In this document: positions 63,483 through 64,000 of the stretch, piece after piece
How positions within the stretch are numbered: the first letter of the stretch is position 1
How the letters are laid out: the number at the start of each line of letters is the position of its first letter
DNA from: Cristatella mucedo
Lineage: Eukaryota; Bryozoa; Phylactolaemata; Cristatellidae
DNA length: 64,000 nt
Reading direction: 5' to 3'
Assembly: GCA_009760855.2 (NCBI GenBank)
Contig: WPIO01000008.1
Coordinates: forward strand, 3,746,001 to 3,810,000
Notes under the pieces: generated by a model
What the model was told of the DNA's origin: nothing
Database searches by the model: none
Seen by the model: the letters and a program-made list of their open reading frames with translations, nothing else
Position numbers and translations under genes: made by a program

Positions 63483-64000
63483 ATAATGAACGCTTAACCG
63501 ATTGCTAGCTGTGTCTTTGCGGAGCTTATCGAGGTTATTTGTAACCTAGATAAAGCTGAGATGTCCCAGAGAGATATTTTAATTGATCCACTTTGGGTAA
63601 ACATCGTGCGAAGCAAAGGTTCAGGAAATTTTAAATGTCACTGTTGGCACAAAAACCTGAAAGCTAAGAAAGGTGGGAGCTACATTTCAATGGATTTTTG
63701 CCCGAGGTGCTCTGAACTGTGTGACAGCTTCATTTTCGTTCACTGTAGAGGTTTCTGTGCTACTTAACTCGGTTCGGCGGCGTCGCTGAGAACTGGAAAA
63801 TGATCGAGATCTAGGACTTATAATTGAGGTTTAGAGTTTTCCGTCACGGCATAAAATACGTACGGCTCATAATACAGTTCACTCCGCTTATAAGAATACG
63901 CTCGAGCCGGCAAATGAATGTCCCTTCTTACAGGCCGAGTATTCCCATATGCGGAGTGAGACTACAGCTAAAGTAAATCTGGGACGCCAAACTGCTATTC
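63483..64000. other. Window end, one small Cys-rich open frame
   Basis: Frame 63561-63767 (68 codons) begins MSQRDILIDPLWVNIVRSKG and contains C-x-C and C-x2-C pairs. I cannot tell whether it is real; no flanking splice or regulatory signal supports it. Confidence 0.2.

Overview
This is a window of nuclear DNA from an invertebrate metazoan. The evidence is spliced genes with GT-AG introns, three animal-type orthologues with intron phases that fit each other, long CA/CT/ACTC microsatellites, and a dense load of non-LTR retrotransposons, tRNA-derived SINEs and Tc1/mariner relics. The sequence does not let me name the phylum. There is no prokaryotic feature, CRISPR array or organelle gene.

Three protein genes could be rebuilt by joining exons whose splice phases match and whose order follows the protein family. 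(1) NRBF2 (+, 2341-6341), the MIT/coiled-coil subunit of the autophagy PI3-kinase complex; one splice junction is unresolved. (2) RNF103 (-, 16898-10372), an ER-membrane RING-H2 E3 ligase, three exons, 713 residues, complete. (3) FHIP2 (+, 22349-52514), the FTS/Hook-interacting dynein-adaptor protein, 17 exons, 718 residues, complete, with one probable GC-AG intron. NRBF2 and RNF103 are tail to tail; RNF103 and FHIP2 are head to head about 5.4 kb apart. All three families act on the endomembrane system (autophagosome initiation, ER ubiquitination, dynein-driven vesicle transport), though nothing shows that the clustering is functional.

Repeats fill most of the rest. The dominant element is a CR1/L2-type LINE with an (ATT)n tail. 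It has two long RT-coding copies (12645-14745 -, 24113-25611 +), two almost identical short copies (30482-30986 and 44572-45149, both -) and many 3'-end fragments. A tRNA-derived SINE (SINE1, about nine copies) ends in the same 36-nt hairpin as the LINE, which points to a SINE-LINE parasitic pair. A second tRNA-like SINE (SINE2, four copies), a second retroelement family (19.3 kb; 44.3-45.3 kb), a dispersed repeat (29.7 and 34.8 kb) and two dead Tc1/mariner transposases are also present.

Layout: 1-2.3 kb repeat remnants and a GC-rich stretch; 2.3-6.3 kb NRBF2; 6.3-10.3 kb intergenic with LINE/SINE relics; 10.4-16.9 kb RNF103 with a LINE in its second intron; 17-22.3 kb divergent intergenic region with a 13-unit minisatellite; 22.3-52.5 kb FHIP2 with repeat-filled introns; 52.5-64 kb mostly repeats, plus a few coding-like stretches on the minus strand (58.8-59.1 kb, 61.0-61.3 kb) that I cannot assign to a family.
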